Below, one piece after another: positions 5,195-12,783 of a stretch of DNA of 15,425 nt (position 1 is the stretch's first letter; each line of letters starts with the position of its first letter). The DNA lies in contig JAIRKG010000138.1 of assembly GCA_031260235.1 (NCBI GenBank), positions 1 through 15,425 on the forward strand, written 5' to 3'. Position numbers and translations under genes: made by a program. The DNA is from Dysgonamonadaceae bacterium (GTDB lineage Bacteria > Bacteroidota > Bacteroidia > Bacteroidales > Azobacteroidaceae). Under the pieces are notes generated by a model, which saw only the letters and a program-made list of their open reading frames with translations, was not told where the DNA came from and did not search any database.

Positions 5195-6984
5195 TGCCCG
5201 CTTGCCAATACAAACGGCGAAAATCTTTGGAGGTTTTCGTCGGAAATATTCCCTTGGGCGGCAGCAATCCCGTCAGGGTGCAGTCGATGGCAAATACGTC
5301 CACGATGGACACGGAGGCGAGCGTTGCGCAATGTATCCGTATCATCGAAGCAGGGGGTGAATATGTTCGCCTGACGGCGCAAGGAGTTCGGGAAGCCGAA
5401 AACCTGCGGAACATCAGGGACAGTTTACGAAAACAAGGCTATCAAACGCCTTTGGTTGCCGATATCCATTTCAATCCAAACGCAGCACGTACGGCGGCGA
5501 GTATCGTCGAAAAAGTACGCATCAATCCCGGAAATTTTGTCGATCCGGTAAAAAAAAATCAAAAACAGGAATATTCCGAAGAAGAATACCGGCGGGAAAT
5601 AGAGAAAATCCGTGCGCGGTTGGTACCTTTCCTTGATATTTGCAAAACATACCGAACGGCGATCCGAATCGGCGTCAATCACGGTTCCCTTTCAGGCAGG
5701 ATTATGAGCCGGTATGGCGATACGCCCGAAGGTATGGTCGAATCGTGCATGGAGTTTCTGCGGATTTGCGTAGAGGAAAATTTCCGGAATGTTGTCATTT
5801 CGATCAAAGCATCCAATACTTACGTGATGGTGACGACCGTCCGCCTGCTGGTAGCCCGAATGGATGCGGAAGGGATGAATTTCCCACTGCACCTGGGCGT
5901 TACGGAAGCGGGGGACGGCGAGGACGGACGCATCAAATCGGCGGTAGGAATCGGAACCCTTTTGTTCGAAGGAATCGGCGATACGATTCGTGTTTCGCTC
6001 AGCGAAGACCCTGAAGCGGAAATTCCGGTGGCTAAAGCGTTGGTAGATTATATTACTTCTTATGAACAATGCGGACAAAAAGAATATCAATGTGACTCTC
6101 AACATCTTGTTGTTCGAAACAGAAACATTCCAACGGTTATCGCAGACTATTCTACTGTGATTGACCGGACGGTTTCGCCCGATTTAATTCCCGATTTTAT
6201 TTATCTAGGTAAAAACATCGCTTCTCCCAAACCGAACAACTTGAAAATCATTACGGACTGTGAAGTTTTTTCGCATGGCGAAAACGAATTTCCGCTTTTT
6301 ACTGCCAAAGACCAGACGGCTTGGCAAAAAAGCGAGTTGCCTCTGCAGTTCCTCCTTCTGAACTGTTCCGAATTAAACGGCGACCGGATCAACCATTTGA
6401 TACAAAAACCGCAGACCACACTTATTTTATCTTCGTCCGGCTCCGATGTTTTTGAACAAAAAGCGATTGTTTACAAATTGATGCGGGAAGGAATAAGAAA
6501 CCGCGTTATTTTGCAGCGTATATATAAGGAAGAAAACGCGGAATTGTTCCAAATCAAATCGGCTGCCGATTGCGGCGTTTTCTTTTTGGACAACTTGGTA
6601 GACGGTATTTTTTTGCAAAACGAAACGAACGCTATTCCACCTGCAAATATAAATACGTGCAGTTTCGGTATTTTGCAGGCGACGGGACGGAGAATCAGCA
6701 AAACCGAATACATTGCCTGCCCGAGTTGCGGACGCACTTTATTTGATTTGCAAACCACCCTGAAACAGATTAAAGCCGCCACCGCTCACCTGAAAGGCCT
6801 GAAAATCGGAGTAATGGGCTGCATTGTAAACGGTCCCGGCGAAATGGCGGATGCCGATTACGGATATGTGGGCGCCGGTGCTGGCAGGGTGAATTTGTAT
6901 AAAGGGAAAGAATGTGTCAAGAAAAATATTCCGGAAGCAGACGCTGTGGGGGAGTTGCTGCGGGTGATAGAAATAAAAAAATAG
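5194..6984 (+). CDS. ispG: 4-hydroxy-3-methylbut-2-enyl diphosphate synthase, long form
   Basis: IspG (GcpE) converts 2-C-methyl-D-erythritol 2,4-cyclodiphosphate to HMBPP in the MEP isoprenoid pathway, using a 4Fe-4S cluster. With 596 residues it is the long form known from Bacteroidota, Chlamydiae and plants. The N-terminal TIM barrel has NPVRVQSMANTSTMDTEASV, PLVADIHFNPNAA, KVRINPGNF and IRIGVNHGSLS. A large extra domain follows (about residues 300-490). The C-terminal reductase-like domain carries the cluster ligands Cys509 and Cys512 (CPSCGRTLFD) and Cys543 in GCIVNGPGE, with Glu550 as the likely fourth ligand. All key residues are present. It overlaps purE by one base and is followed after 31 nt by the small Cys-rich protein gene. 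Confidence 0.96.
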   Translation: MPACQYKRRKSLEVFVGNIPLGGSNPVRVQSMANTSTMDTEASVAQCIRIIEAGGEYVRLTAQGVREAENLRNIRDSLRKQGYQTPLVADIHFNPNAARTAASIVEKVRINPGNFVDPVKKNQKQEYSEEEYRREIEKIRARLVPFLDICKTYRTAIRIGVNHGSLSGRIMSRYGDTPEGMVESCMEFLRICVEENFRNVVISIKASNTYVMVTTVRLLVARMDAEGMNFPLHLGVTEAGDGEDGRIKSAVGIGTLLFEGIGDTIRVSLSEDPEAEIPVAKALVDYITSYEQCGQKEYQCDSQHLVVRNRNIPTVIADYSTVIDRTVSPDLIPDFIYLGKNIASPKPNNLKIITDCEVFSHGENEFPLFTAKDQTAWQKSELPLQFLLLNCSELNGDRINHLIQKPQTTLILSSSGSDVFEQKAIVYKLMREGIRNRVILQRIYKEENAELFQIKSAADCGVFFLDNLVDGIFLQNETNAIPPANINTCSFGILQATGRRISKTEYIACPSCGRTLFDLQTTLKQIKAATAHLKGLKIGVMGCIVNGPGEMADADYGYVGAGAGRVNLYKGKECVKKNIPEADAVGELLRVIEIKK

Positions 6985-7015
6985 TTGTACATTTGCGAAA
7001 AACCGGGAACTTCGG

Positions 7016-7168
7016 ATGTTACAATATATCATTATCATATTAATTGGAATCGCGACGGTTGTTTTTGTTGTAAGGCGAATCTGTCGGATTTTTTCTCATA
7101 GGGATAAGACTGCCGATCCTTGCAGTGGCTGTTCGGGTTGCGCTCTGAAATCTTCACATTCCCGCTGA
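7016..7168 (+). CDS. FeoB-associated-type Cys-rich small membrane protein
   Basis: This 50-residue gene is easy to miss. It reads MLQYIIIILIGIATVVFVVR, then a short basic stretch (RICRIFSHRDK), then TADPCSGCSGCALKSSHSR. One transmembrane helix spans about residues 3-19, with the positive residues after it placing the tail in the cytoplasm. The tail carries C36-x2-C39-x2-C42, a likely metal site. This layout fits the small proteins annotated as FeoB-associated Cys-rich membrane proteins, often found beside ferrous iron transporters. No feoA or feoB is nearby. It sits 31 nt after ispG and 6 nt before hemW, so it is almost certainly co-transcribed with them. Its exact role is unknown. Iron handling near two Fe-S proteins is an inference from context. 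Confidence 0.75.
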   Translation: MLQYIIIILIGIATVVFVVRRICRIFSHRDKTADPCSGCSGCALKSSHSR

Positions 7169-7174
7169 GTAGTT

Positions 7175-8287
7175 ATGGCCGGCATTTACATTCATATCCC
7201 ATTTTGTAAGAAACGCTGCATTTATTGCGATTTTTTTTCTTCTACGCATGACGAATATAAGGATGCGTATATTGAAGCCGTATGTAAAGAGATGACAATC
7301 AGGCAAAATTATTTGCCGAATGAAACAATCGAAACGGTTTATTTTGGCGGGGGAACGCCATCGCAATTGCCTGCAAAAGATTTTGAGAAAATATTTCAAA
7401 CCCTCTCTCTCTTCTCTCTCCATGCTTCGCCTGAAATTACGCTCGAGGCCAATCCCGATGATATGACTGCGGCTTATATCAATTCTATTCGCTCCTTGCC
7501 GTTCAATCGCATTAGCCTTGGTGTTCAAAGTTTTAACGATAAAGAACTTGCATTTTTGAACCGGCGGCACAGTGCGGAAACGGCAATCCATGCGGTTAAA
7601 CGTTTGCAAGAAAAAGGATTTGAAAATATCAGCATCGACTTGATGTATGGTTTGCCCGGACAAAATGAAACCGGCTGGACGGCAACACTCAATCAGGCAA
7701 AAACTTTATCCGTCCGGCATATTTCGGCTTACCACCTGATTTATGAGGAAAACACTCCCTTATGTAATAGCCTGCAAAAAGGATTGATTCATCCCGTCGA
7801 GGAAGCGTTAAGCGTCCGTTTGTTTGAAATATTAATGGATGAAATGGCAGACGCAGGCTTTGAACATTACGAAATTTCCAATTTCGCCCTGCCCGGCTAC
7901 CGTTCCAAACACAATACATCTTATTGGAACGGAACGCATTACCTGGGCGTCGGTGCGGCAGCACATTCTTATGATGGAACGCGGCGGCAATGGAACGTAT
8001 TGTCCATTCCAAAATATATCGAATCGCCATATCCGGAAAATTTTGAAGTTATCGACAAAAAAACGGCTTATAACGAGTTTATCATTACGCGCTTGCGTAC
8101 CAAAGCGGGTGTCAATTTGGATGAATTGATTTTATTTTTCGGGGAAGAGAAAAAAGATTATTGCCTCCGGCAAGCGCAGAAACATATTGATAATAAATAT
8201 TTTGAAAGAAGAGGGAATCGACTTTGTTTTACAAAGAAAGGTATTTTTATTTCAGATGGAATTATCAGTGATTTTATTTCGATATAA
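7175..8287 (+). CDS. hemW: Radical SAM haem chaperone HemW
   Basis: HemW (formerly called an oxygen-independent coproporphyrinogen III oxidase-like protein) binds haem and hands it to target proteins. It uses a radical SAM fold with a 4Fe-4S cluster. This copy has 370 residues. The cluster motif is C11-x3-C15-x2-C18 in HIPFCKKRCIYCDFFSS. VYFGGGTPSQLP follows (SAM-binding GGTP), then ITLEANPDD, NRISLGVQSFNDKELAFLNR and ISIDLMYGLPGQ. The C-terminal HemN-like domain contains HYEISNFALPGYRSKHN and YLGVGAAAHSY. It lacks the extra N-terminal segment of true HemN and so fits HemW. It is the last gene of the gcvH operon; the next gene has its own 133-nt leader region. Confidence 0.95.
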   Translation: MAGIYIHIPFCKKRCIYCDFFSSTHDEYKDAYIEAVCKEMTIRQNYLPNETIETVYFGGGTPSQLPAKDFEKIFQTLSLFSLHASPEITLEANPDDMTAAYINSIRSLPFNRISLGVQSFNDKELAFLNRRHSAETAIHAVKRLQEKGFENISIDLMYGLPGQNETGWTATLNQAKTLSVRHISAYHLIYEENTPLCNSLQKGLIHPVEEALSVRLFEILMDEMADAGFEHYEISNFALPGYRSKHNTSYWNGTHYLGVGAAAHSYDGTRRQWNVLSIPKYIESPYPENFEVIDKKTAYNEFIITRLRTKAGVNLDELILFFGEEKKDYCLRQAQKHIDNKYFERRGNRLCFTKKGIFISDGIISDFISI

Positions 8288-8420
8288 CGCTTGCAAATCA
8301 GCCAATTATTAATAGCATGCTTTATAACATACAAATTGCCGGCGGCGGAATACAGATTTTTTTATATTTTGTGCCGTTTTTTGAACAACCATTTTTATTA
8401 TTTCTTTAATTTAAAATAAC
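8288..8420. other. Intergenic region before the EF-G2-like gene
   Basis: This A/T-rich gap of 133 nt separates hemW from the EF-G2-like gene and probably contains the latter's promoter. The best candidate -7 box is TATATTTTG at 8363-8371, which has one base too many for the TAnnTTTG consensus. No good -33 match or terminator is visible. In Bacteroides the equivalent gene is controlled by a CRP-family starvation regulator (Cur), but I cannot see a site here with confidence. Confidence 0.35.
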
Positions 8421-10577
8421 ATGAAAGTATATCAAACAAATGAAATCAGGAACATCGCAATCATTGGCAGTTCCGGCTCGGGAAAAACCACTCTCACGGA
8501 AGCGATGCTTTTTGAGAGTGGAGTTATAAAACGTAGAGGCTCCGTTGATAACGGCAATACGGTCTCCGATTATTTTCCGGTTGAAAAAGAATACGGATAT
8601 TCGGTTTTTTCAACAATTTTCAGTGTAGAGTGGTTAAATAAGAAGTTGAATCTTATTGACAGTCCGGGTTCGGACGACTTTGCAGGTGGCGCGGTTTCCG
8701 CAATGAGCGTAACCGACACGGCGTTGATGGTCATCAATGCCCAATATGGTATGGAAGTTGGCACAATCAACTTGTTTCGTTATACTGAATCGCTTGGTAA
8801 ACCGGTTATTTTCCTTGTAAACCAGTTGGATAAGGAAAATGCCGATTTCGACAGAACGCTAATGCAATTGAAAGAGACATACGGAGGGAAAGTGGTTCTA
8901 ATTCAGTATCCCATACAAACAGGACAGAATTTCCATCAAATGGTCGATGTGCTGAAAATGAAAATGTATCAGTGGAGACCCGGAGGAGGAGCTCCCGAAA
9001 TTCTGGATATTCCGGCTTCCGAATTAAGTAAAGCGGAAAAATTGCACAATGCTTTGGTCGAAGCGGCCGCTGAAAACGACGAGGCATTGATGGAAAAATT
9101 CTTCGACAATGGCAGTATGAGTGAAGAAGAAATGCGCGAAGGAATACACAAAGGATTGATTAGTCGCGGCATGTTTCCGGTGATTTGCGCATCTGCCGCA
9201 AAGGATATGGGCGTTCGCCGCTTGATGGAATTTTTAGGTAACAATGCTCCAATCGTGTCTGAAATGCTGCCTTACAAAAACACCGAAGGCAAGGATATTA
9301 TTCCGGACGCCGCTGCACCGGCAAGTCTTTTTGTTTTCAAAACGACGGTAGAACCGCATATCGGGCGCGTTTCGTATTTCAAAGTCATGTCAGGCATTGT
9401 GAAAATCGCAGACGACTTCTTGAACGAAGATCGCGGCTCCAAAGAACGTATCTCCCAATTGTTTGCCGTAGCCGGACAAAACCGCTTTGAAATACCGGAA
9501 TTACACGCCGGAGATATTGGCGCAACCGTCAAACTGAAAGACGTAAATACCGGAAATACGCTGAACACGAAAGGCATTGATAACAAATTTGATTTTGTCA
9601 AATATCCCAATTCAAAATACCGCCGCGCAATTAAAGCCGTCAACGAGACCGAATCCGAAAAAATGATGGAAATCCTGAACCGTATGCGTGCCGAAGACCC
9701 GACTTGGATTGTTGAACAGTCCAAAGAGTTGAAACAAATCATCGTTTCCGGACTGGGTGAATTTCACCTTAAAACGTTGAAATGGAGGATTGAAAATAAC
9801 GATAAACTGATGATTGAGTTCTTCGAACCTAAAATTCCTTACCGTGAAACGATTACCAAATCGGCGCGAGCCGACTATCGTCACAAAAAACAATCCGGAG
9901 GAGCGGGACAGTTCGGCGAAGTTCACTTAATTGTCGAGCCTTATCAGGAAGGAACGCCGATGCCGGAAGTTTACAAATTCGGCGGGCAGGAGTTTAAAAT
10001 CCAATCCCGCGACGTGCAGGAATATCCGCTGGAATGGGGTGGAAAATTAGTCTATGTCAATTCCATTGTCGGCGGATCAATTGATGCGCGTTTTATGCCT
10101 GCTATATTGAAAGGCATTATGGGGCGCATGGAACAGGGGCCGTTGACCGGATCGTATGCTCGCGACGTGCGGGTTATCGTTTACGATGGGAAAATGCACC
10201 CGGTAGATTCCAATGAAATTTCGTTTATGCTCGCCGGAAGGAACGCTTTTTCCGAAGCATTCAAGAATGCCGGACCGAAAATTCTCGAACCGATTTATGA
10301 CGTGGAAGTTTCTCTCCCTGCGGAATATATGGGCGATGTAATGGGTGATTTGCAGGGACGCCGCGCCATGATTATGGGCATAAATTCGGAAAAAGGATAT
10401 GAAAAGTTGTTGGCAAAAGTACCGCTCAAAGAACTGAGCAACTACTCGATTTCGCTCAGTTCAATCACCGGCGGGCGTGCTTCTTTCACCATGAATTTCG
10501 CTTCATACGAACTGGTTCCAAGCGATGTTCAAGATAAATTGTTGAAAGAATACGAAGCTCAGCAGGAAGCCGAATGA
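8421..10577 (+). CDS. Elongation factor G paralogue (EF-G2 type) with altered GTPase centre
   Basis: This 718-residue protein has all five EF-G domains: GTPase (1-280), barrel domain II (about 300-385), III, IV (with QSGGAGQFGEVHLIVEP) and V (EPIYDVEVSLPAEYMGDVMGDL). Domain IV, which enters the ribosomal A site during translocation, looks intact. The GTPase motifs are unusual. The P loop is GSSGSGKTT (16-24). Switch II is DSPGSDDF (80-87), with Ser84 where translating EF-G has the catalytic His of DTPGH. Switch I keeps only EYGYS instead of ERGIT. The guanine motif is NQLD (134-137) rather than NKxD. These changes match the Bacteroidota EF-G2 subfamily. A Bacteroides EF-G2 has been reported to support translocation without GTP hydrolysis during carbon starvation and to matter for gut colonisation. 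I infer the same role here. Canonical fusA must lie elsewhere. The 3' end overlaps the purF-like gene. Confidence 0.9.
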   Translation: MKVYQTNEIRNIAIIGSSGSGKTTLTEAMLFESGVIKRRGSVDNGNTVSDYFPVEKEYGYSVFSTIFSVEWLNKKLNLIDSPGSDDFAGGAVSAMSVTDTALMVINAQYGMEVGTINLFRYTESLGKPVIFLVNQLDKENADFDRTLMQLKETYGGKVVLIQYPIQTGQNFHQMVDVLKMKMYQWRPGGGAPEILDIPASELSKAEKLHNALVEAAAENDEALMEKFFDNGSMSEEEMREGIHKGLISRGMFPVICASAAKDMGVRRLMEFLGNNAPIVSEMLPYKNTEGKDIIPDAAAPASLFVFKTTVEPHIGRVSYFKVMSGIVKIADDFLNEDRGSKERISQLFAVAGQNRFEIPELHAGDIGATVKLKDVNTGNTLNTKGIDNKFDFVKYPNSKYRRAIKAVNETESEKMMEILNRMRAEDPTWIVEQSKELKQIIVSGLGEFHLKTLKWRIENNDKLMIEFFEPKIPYRETITKSARADYRHKKQSGGAGQFGEVHLIVEPYQEGTPMPEVYKFGGQEFKIQSRDVQEYPLEWGGKLVYVNSIVGGSIDARFMPAILKGIMGRMEQGPLTGSYARDVRVIVYDGKMHPVDSNEISFMLAGRNAFSEAFKNAGPKILEPIYDVEVSLPAEYMGDVMGDLQGRRAMIMGINSEKGYEKLLAKVPLKELSNYSISLSSITGGRASFTMNFASYELVPSDVQDKLLKEYEAQQEAE

Positions 10578-12430
10578 TGTGTTTGTTCGTAATAATTCAC
10601 AAAAGCTTGCGTTACGGTTTTATTTCCTCCCGCCGTCGGATAATTCCCTGAAAAATACCAGTCTCCTTTGTGGTTTTGGCAGGCTTTGTGCAAGCCTGCC
10701 AAAGACTGGTAAACAATTTGTACTTCTGCTTTTGTGCCTTCCGGTGTTAATATTTGTGCCGTTTTTTCGGAAATTTCTTCTGCTGTGAATGGACGGTAAA
10801 TGTCTTTTACGTGGTTGACTATCTTTTCTCTCGGCAAATCCGACTGGGCTTTGCATTTCTCGTAAGTTTCATCAATAATGTTTTGCAGTCCGCGTTCTTG
10901 CAGCAAAGCAATGACGGCGCGGAAAACCACAAATTCGTCCATTCGGCTCATGTCTATTCCGTAACAGTCGGGATACCTGATTTGGGGCGAGGAAGATACA
11001 ATAACGATTTTCTTTGGTTCCAGGCGATCCAAAATCTTGATAATACTTTGTTTCAGCGTTGTTCCACGCACAATGCTGTCGTCAATAACCACCAGATTGT
11101 CTTTTCCGGCAATGATTGAGCCGTAAGTAATATCATAAACGTGAGCGGCCAGATCGTCTCGGCTGTCGCCTTCGGTAATGAAAGTCCGCAGTTTAATATC
11201 TTTCAGCGTTACTTTTTCCTGACGGATTTTCATGCTGAGGATACGTTCCAAATCCTCTTCCGACAGTTCGCTGGTATGTTTTTTAATCAATTGTTTTTTC
11301 TGCATATTAAGATAGTCGTCAAAACCTTCCATCATACCGAAAAAAGCAACCTCCGCCGTATTGGGAATAAAGGAGAAAACCGTGTTATCCAAGTCGTTAT
11401 CAATGGCTTTCAGAATAGGTTCAAGCAATTGCCGACCCAACATTTTCCGTTCCTGATAAATATCGCGGTCGGAGCCGCGGGAAAAATAAATCCGCTCAAA
11501 AGAACAGGGGGTAACATTTTTCGCTTCCTGAATTTGTTCCGAAACTTTTTCGCCGTTTTGTTTGACGATAAATGCCTGTCCGGGCATAAGTTCCAGAACT
11601 TCTTCCGTTTTCACGTTCATCACCGTTTGGATAACAGGTCTTTCGGAAGCGACAACAACAATCTCATCGTCGTGATAATAAAATGCAGGGCGGATGCCGT
11701 GCGGGTCGCGCATTACGAACAGATCGGTATTGCCGGTTACGCCGCCAATCACGTATCCGCCGTCCCAATTCATGGCAGAACGCCGCAAAATATGGGCGAT
11801 GTCTATATTTTCGGCTATTTTCCTGTTGCGGATTTCGCTGTTATTGTATTTCGATTTGAATAATTCATACAGGTGCTGCACTTCTTCGTCGAGATAATGC
11901 CCCATCATTTCAAGCATCAGCAAAGTATCGGAATACAGGCGGGGATGCTGTCCCTGGTCGATAAGTTGTTTGAAAATCTCGTCCACATTGGTCATATTGA
12001 AATTTCCGCAAAGCATTAAACTTCTGGAACGGAAATTATTACGCCGCAAAAACGGATGAATGTAAGCAATTCCCGAACGTCCGGTCGTGCTGTAGCGCAA
12101 ATGTCCCATATACGCTTCCCCGCAGAAAGGGATATTTCCATAAGGCGTATCGGGCGCTATATTTTTTGTCTTATGCGCTTTTTGAAAAATCGTCCGGATA
12201 GCGTCGCTGCCTAAAGCGCGTTCGCGGGAAATATATTCCGTACCAGGTCGGGTACCGGCGCTGACACAGCCTATTCCGGCGCCTTCCTGTCCGCGATTGT
12301 GTTGCTTTTCCATTAAGAGGTAGAGTTTGTTAAGGCCATATTGCCACGTGCCGTATTTTTCTATGTAATATTCAACCGGCTTTAAAAGGCGAATCAGTGC
12401 AATTCCACATTCATGCTTGATTTGCTCCAT
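10559..12430 (-). CDS. Amidophosphoribosyltransferase-like protein, long form
   Basis: The 623-residue protein resembles PurF, which makes 5-phosphoribosylamine from PRPP and glutamine as the first step of purine synthesis. A 7-residue propeptide (MEQIKHE) precedes Cys8, the N-terminal nucleophile of the glutaminase domain, as in the processed Bacillus enzyme. RGQEGAG (46-52), GHLRYSTTG (109-117), CGNFN (141-145) and RDPHGIRP (241-248) are conserved glutaminase blocks. The transferase domain has CSFERIYFSR (309-318) and the PRPP loop VVIDDSIVRGTT (447-458). It is about 120-150 residues longer than standard PurF. A charged insert of about 60 residues (372-435) lies before the PRPP loop, and there is a C-terminal extension. 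This long form occurs in Bacteroidales beside a shorter PurF, so I leave the symbol empty. Its last 19 nt overlap the EF-G2 gene tail to tail. Confidence 0.85.
   Translation of the reverse strand: MEQIKHECGIALIRLLKPVEYYIEKYGTWQYGLNKLYLLMEKQHNRGQEGAGIGCVSAGTRPGTEYISRERALGSDAIRTIFQKAHKTKNIAPDTPYGNIPFCGEAYMGHLRYSTTGRSGIAYIHPFLRRNNFRSRSLMLCGNFNMTNVDEIFKQLIDQGQHPRLYSDTLLMLEMMGHYLDEEVQHLYELFKSKYNNSEIRNRKIAENIDIAHILRRSAMNWDGGYVIGGVTGNTDLFVMRDPHGIRPAFYYHDDEIVVVASERPVIQTVMNVKTEEVLELMPGQAFIVKQNGEKVSEQIQEAKNVTPCSFERIYFSRGSDRDIYQERKMLGRQLLEPILKAIDNDLDNTVFSFIPNTAEVAFFGMMEGFDDYLNMQKKQLIKKHTSELSEEDLERILSMKIRQEKVTLKDIKLRTFITEGDSRDDLAAHVYDITYGSIIAGKDNLVVIDDSIVRGTTLKQSIIKILDRLEPKKIVIVSSSPQIRYPDCYGIDMSRMDEFVVFRAVIALLQERGLQNIIDETYEKCKAQSDLPREKIVNHVKDIYRPFTAEEISEKTAQILTPEGTKAEVQIVYQSLAGLHKACQNHKGDWYFSGNYPTAGGNKTVTQAFVNYYEQTHHSASC
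10657..10710. repeat. Long hairpin inside the 3' end of the purF-like gene
   Basis: The inner stem is 12 bp and perfect: TTTGGCAGGCTT (10675-10686) with AAGCCTGCCAAA (10692-10703) around a 5-nt loop. An outer 7-bp stem, ACCAGTC (10657-10663) with GACTGGT (10704-10710), extends it across an internal bulge. The DNA is coding on the minus strand (QSLAGLHKACQNHKGDW). It lies 80-130 nt past the EF-G2 stop on the plus strand and could stop or stabilise that transcript, although no strong T run follows. Confidence 0.6.
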
Positions 12431-12472
12431 TTTTGAAACTTAAATTTGGGATAGTTAATTAAAGAACGGAGG

Positions 12473-12504
12473 CAAAGGTAAAGACAATCGCCGGAAATTG
12501 CAAG
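12473..12504 (-). promoter_or_regulatory. Promoter of the purF-like gene
   Basis: On the minus strand, TACCTTTG (12480-12473) is a full -7 match. CTTG lies 20 nt upstream (12504-12501), one base off the -33 TTTG. Transcription would begin about 35 nt before the ATG. Confidence 0.55.
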
Positions 12505-12535
12505 TTCTCAATTATAAATTATTTTTATGGTCTTA

Positions 12536-12571
12536 CGTCATTGCGAGCCGCGATAGCGGCGCGGCAATCCA
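12536..12571. repeat. Dispersed hairpin repeat, copy 3
   Basis: It reads CGTCATTGCGAGCCGCGATA, then GCGGCGCGGCAATCCA. ATTGC pairs with GCAAT and CCGC with GCGG around a GATA loop. It is nearly the same as the copy at 2139-2174. Confidence 0.85.
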
Positions 12572-12585
12572 GAAAGAAACAACCC

Positions 12586-12615
12586 CGTCATTGCGAGCGA
12601 AGCGAAGCAATCCAC
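12586..12615. repeat. Dispersed hairpin repeat, copy 4
   Basis: It reads CGTCATTGCGAGCGAAGC, then GAAGCAATCCAC, in the same orientation as copy 3 and 14 nt after it. The shared head CGTCATTGCGAG and tail GCAATCCA flank a variable middle (GAAGCGAA here, GCGGCGCG type in copies 2 and 3). Confidence 0.85.
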
Positions 12616-12726
12616 TTTATAAAATCTTAACGGCGCTGTACACTCTTGGGTGCCGGGTCGGCCCCTTGTTTCGGCTTCGCCACAAATTCATTGATAAGAA
12701 CAGTCAGCATAACACCCCGCAACAAA

Positions 12727-12759
12727 AAACCCGGCAAGTCATCATGACCTGCCGGGTTT
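12727..12759 (-). terminator. Strong rho-independent terminator of the surface-protein gene
   Basis: AAACCCGGCA (12727-12736) pairs with TGCCGGGTTT (12750-12759). After one mismatch, GTCA/TGAC extends the stem to a tiny loop. On the minus strand the hairpin is followed by a T run, and it sits 25 nt after the stop codon of the surface-protein gene. Confidence 0.85.
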
Positions 12760-12783
12760 AGTAGAAAATCTACCGCTATAAAT

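Larger units (their letters stand above)
12431..12783. other. Gene-free stretch with two dispersed repeats and a terminator
   Basis: The stretch lies between two minus-strand genes. It carries the promoter of the purF-like gene, two copies of the dispersed repeat, about 100 nt of featureless sequence (12616-12720) and the terminator of the surface-protein gene. The short plus-strand frame at 12498-12761 is mostly repeat translated in frame and is not credible as a gene. Confidence 0.65.

Noticed and set aside
11141..11863. 240-residue plus-strand frame inside the purF-like gene
   Set aside because: It is the antisense reading of a strongly conserved coding region, and its Phe/Asn-rich composition is typical of such shadows.
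12536..12615. CRISPR array from the two adjacent repeats
   Set aside because: Only two diverged copies with 14 nt between them, and the same element is found singly elsewhere in the window.
12498..12761. Plus-strand 87-residue frame
   Set aside because: It is mostly the translated dispersed repeats and runs into the terminator hairpin.
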